Assembly (NCBI GenBank): GCA_004555955.1
Contig: SFJG01000099.1
Location: forward strand, 1 to 7,192
Length of the DNA stretch: 7,192 bases
Direction: 5' to 3'
From: Bacteroidales bacterium
Lineage (GTDB): Bacteria; Bacteroidota; Bacteroidia; Bacteroidales; Muribaculaceae
Position numbers and translations under genes: made by a program. The notes below the pieces were generated by a model. That model saw only the letters and a program-made list of their open reading frames with translations, made no database searches and was not told the origin of the DNA. Each line of letters begins with the position of its first letter. The first letter of the stretch is position 1. Positions 6,668 to 7,192 of this stretch are shown one piece after another.

Positions 6668-6696
6668 ATATTTCCGATAGTTGTTATCGGAAATAT
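6668..6696. promoter_or_regulatory. 12-bp perfect palindrome upstream of the exporter-operon promoter
   Basis: ATATTTCCGATA (6668-6679) and TATCGGAAATAT (6685-6696) are exact reverse complements around a 5-nt spacer. The centre (6682) is about 62-64 nt upstream of the inferred transcription start, close to the position where LysR regulators usually place their recognition site (near -65). It contains GATA-N5-TATC, a dyad of the size LysR proteins bind. It could instead be an RNA hairpin ending the transcript of the winged-helix gene, though no T-run follows on the minus strand. Confidence 0.45.
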
Positions 6697-6851
6697 ATAT
6701 AGTTCATCCTTCGAAAATACGATATTTCGTTTGTGATGTTATCGTTTTTGAACGATAGTAAATGGCTGCGGCGTGAAATTCGTGTGCAAGGAAATGTCGG
6801 AGAAATTTTTACGCCAAAAATCCTTTGCAAATATTCGGCAAATTCTTCCAT
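6684..6851 (-). CDS. Doubtful small ORF, 55 aa
   Basis: An ATG at 6849-6851 opens a 55-codon frame starting MEEFAEYLQRIFGVKIS and ending TAA at 6684-6686, inside the 12-bp palindrome. An AAGGG lies 6 nt before the ATG. The first 17 residues look like an amphipathic helix; the rest is basic and aromatic with no motif I recognise. It starts 37 nt after the winged-helix gene on the same strand and could be a small downstream gene or a decayed remnant. Overlap with likely regulatory DNA and the short length make chance equally possible. Confidence 0.2.
   Translation of the reverse strand: MEEFAEYLQRIFGVKISPTFPCTRISRRSHLLSFKNDNITNEISYFRRMNYIYFR
6740..6757. repeat. Second short inverted repeat sharing the TATCG half-site
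   Basis: TATCGTT (6740-6746) and AACGATA (6751-6757) are exact reverse complements around a TTTG spacer. They share the TATCG/CGATA core with the larger palindrome about 60 bp away. Two related dyads in one intergenic region suggest cooperative protein binding, but the elements are short. Confidence 0.35.
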
Positions 6852-6888
6852 AAATAACCCTTGTCAATTAAGCCGCTTTTTGTGAATT

Positions 6889-7192
6889 TTAGCAGTCGCT
6901 TGCAATGATTTCCCAAAAACCGTTTCTTTTTCCGTTCTTACGTTCAATAATGCCTTTTTCGGTAAGATTTACTGTGATTGTTTTTATTGTTCTCTCAGAT
7001 TTGCCTACATGCGTAGCGATTTCTTTTTGCGTTGCTTTAGGATGTTCTCTCAAGAAGTTTAGCACTGCAATTTCTTCCAAAGTGCAATTCAAAGTGCAAA
7101 TTTTGCACTTTGGAGCGGTTTCGCTTGGTGTTTTTGCACTTTGAAAAGTTTGTGATGATGATTCTTGAACAATCATAGTCCGGTTTCTTTTT
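6889..7192 (-). CDS. Winged helix-turn-helix C-terminal region of a protein continuing beyond the window
   Basis: The frame is open to the window edge, so the ATG at 7174-7176 is probably an internal methionine and the true start lies outside. The visible 95 residues after it contain a polar linker (about 1-30, rich in Ser, Lys, Thr and Cys, including KCKICTLNC) and a winged helix (about 32-90): LEEIAVLNFLREHPKATQKE, recognition helix GKSERTIKTITVNL, then wing EKGIIERKNGKRNGFWEI. Such a tail after a variable linker is familiar from Bacteroidales AlbA_2/ATP-binding proteins (Schlafen-type AAA_4), so this may be the end of one; that is inference because the diagnostic domain is not in view. A free-standing MarR-like regulator is the alternative. 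The DNA is visibly more AT-rich than the neighbouring genes, and no rRNA, tRNA or transposase is nearby. Confidence 0.7.
   Translation of the reverse strand, partial: KRNRTMIVQESSSQTFQSAKTPSETAPKCKICTLNCTLEEIAVLNFLREHPKATQKEIATHVGKSERTIKTITVNLTEKGIIERKNGKRNGFWEIIASDC
7078..7143. repeat. Four copies of CAAAGTGCA, two direct and two inverted, with a central 23-bp palindrome
   Basis: CAAAGTGCA occurs at 7078-7086 and 7090-7098, and its reverse complement TGCACTTTG at 7104-7112 and 7135-7143. The inner pair extends to 11-bp arms, CAAAGTGCAAA (7090-7100) and TTTGCACTTTG (7102-7112), around a single base. All copies lie inside the linker coding region of the winged-helix protein and encode QSAK, KCK and two CTL triplets. 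Confidence 0.85.

Larger units (their letters stand above)
6596..6888. other. Intergenic control region between the exporter operon and the winged-helix gene
   Basis: This 293-nt stretch holds the exporter-operon promoter at 6624-6654, stem-loops at 6668-6696 and 6740-6757, and one doubtful short ORF at 6684-6851. No RNA gene of a known family was recognised. Partly complementary segments (GGCGT 6770-6774 with ACGCC 6811-6815; GCAAGGA 6786-6792 with TCCTTTGC 6821-6828) interleave rather than nest, so no simple RNA fold is proposed. Confidence 0.5.

Noticed and set aside
7078..7143. CRISPR array or insertion-sequence end from the repeated 9-mers
   Set aside because: The units are too short, irregularly spaced, in both orientations and inside an open reading frame; no Cas or transposase gene is present.

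Overview
The window reads as a chromosomal segment of a Bacteroidales bacterium, possibly Muribaculaceae-like, although the family-level guess is weak. Three things support the order. The ftsY-rimO pair joined with a 1-nt gap is a familiar Bacteroidetes arrangement. Two recognisable promoters have the Bacteroidetes form (TTTG-like -33, 19 nt, TAnnTTTG -7). Shine-Dalgarno sequences are mostly weak or absent.

Layout, left to right. (1) Bases 1-558, plus strand: the 3' part of an SGNH/GDSL hydrolase gene that enters from outside the window. (2) Bases 639-3917, minus strand: a tight operon ftsY (SRP receptor) - rimO (ribosomal protein S12 methylthiotransferase) - isochorismate synthase (menF-type). 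The genes are joined by a 1-nt gap and a 1-nt overlap, and a promoter lies about 90 nt upstream of ftsY. This operon converges on the hydrolase gene, with an AT-rich set of alternative hairpins at 602-651 between them. (3) Bases 4181-6595, minus strand: a second operon of a 65-aa single-pass membrane protein, a YjjP-like (ThrE N-terminal-type) subunit, a YjjB-like (ThrE C-terminal-type) subunit and a LysR-family regulator. It has a promoter at 6624-6654, a 12-bp perfect palindrome upstream of it, and terminator-like hairpins after lysR. (4) Bases 6889-7192, minus strand: the winged-helix C-terminal end of a protein whose start lies beyond the window. Its linker DNA carries four copies of a 9-mer arranged as an inverted repeat. 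Between (3) and (4) lie stem-loops and one doubtful 55-codon ORF.

How the genes work together. The first operon is housekeeping: targeting of membrane proteins, ribosome modification, and entry of chorismate into menaquinone synthesis. The second looks like a self-contained two-subunit exporter of the ThrE/YjjPB class (threonine/serine or dicarboxylates in characterised relatives) with its own regulator as the last gene and an unrecognised small membrane protein as the first. No complete novel defence or mobile system is visible. The most unusual items are the small membrane protein with the palindromic control region of the exporter operon, and the repeat architecture in the winged-helix gene.
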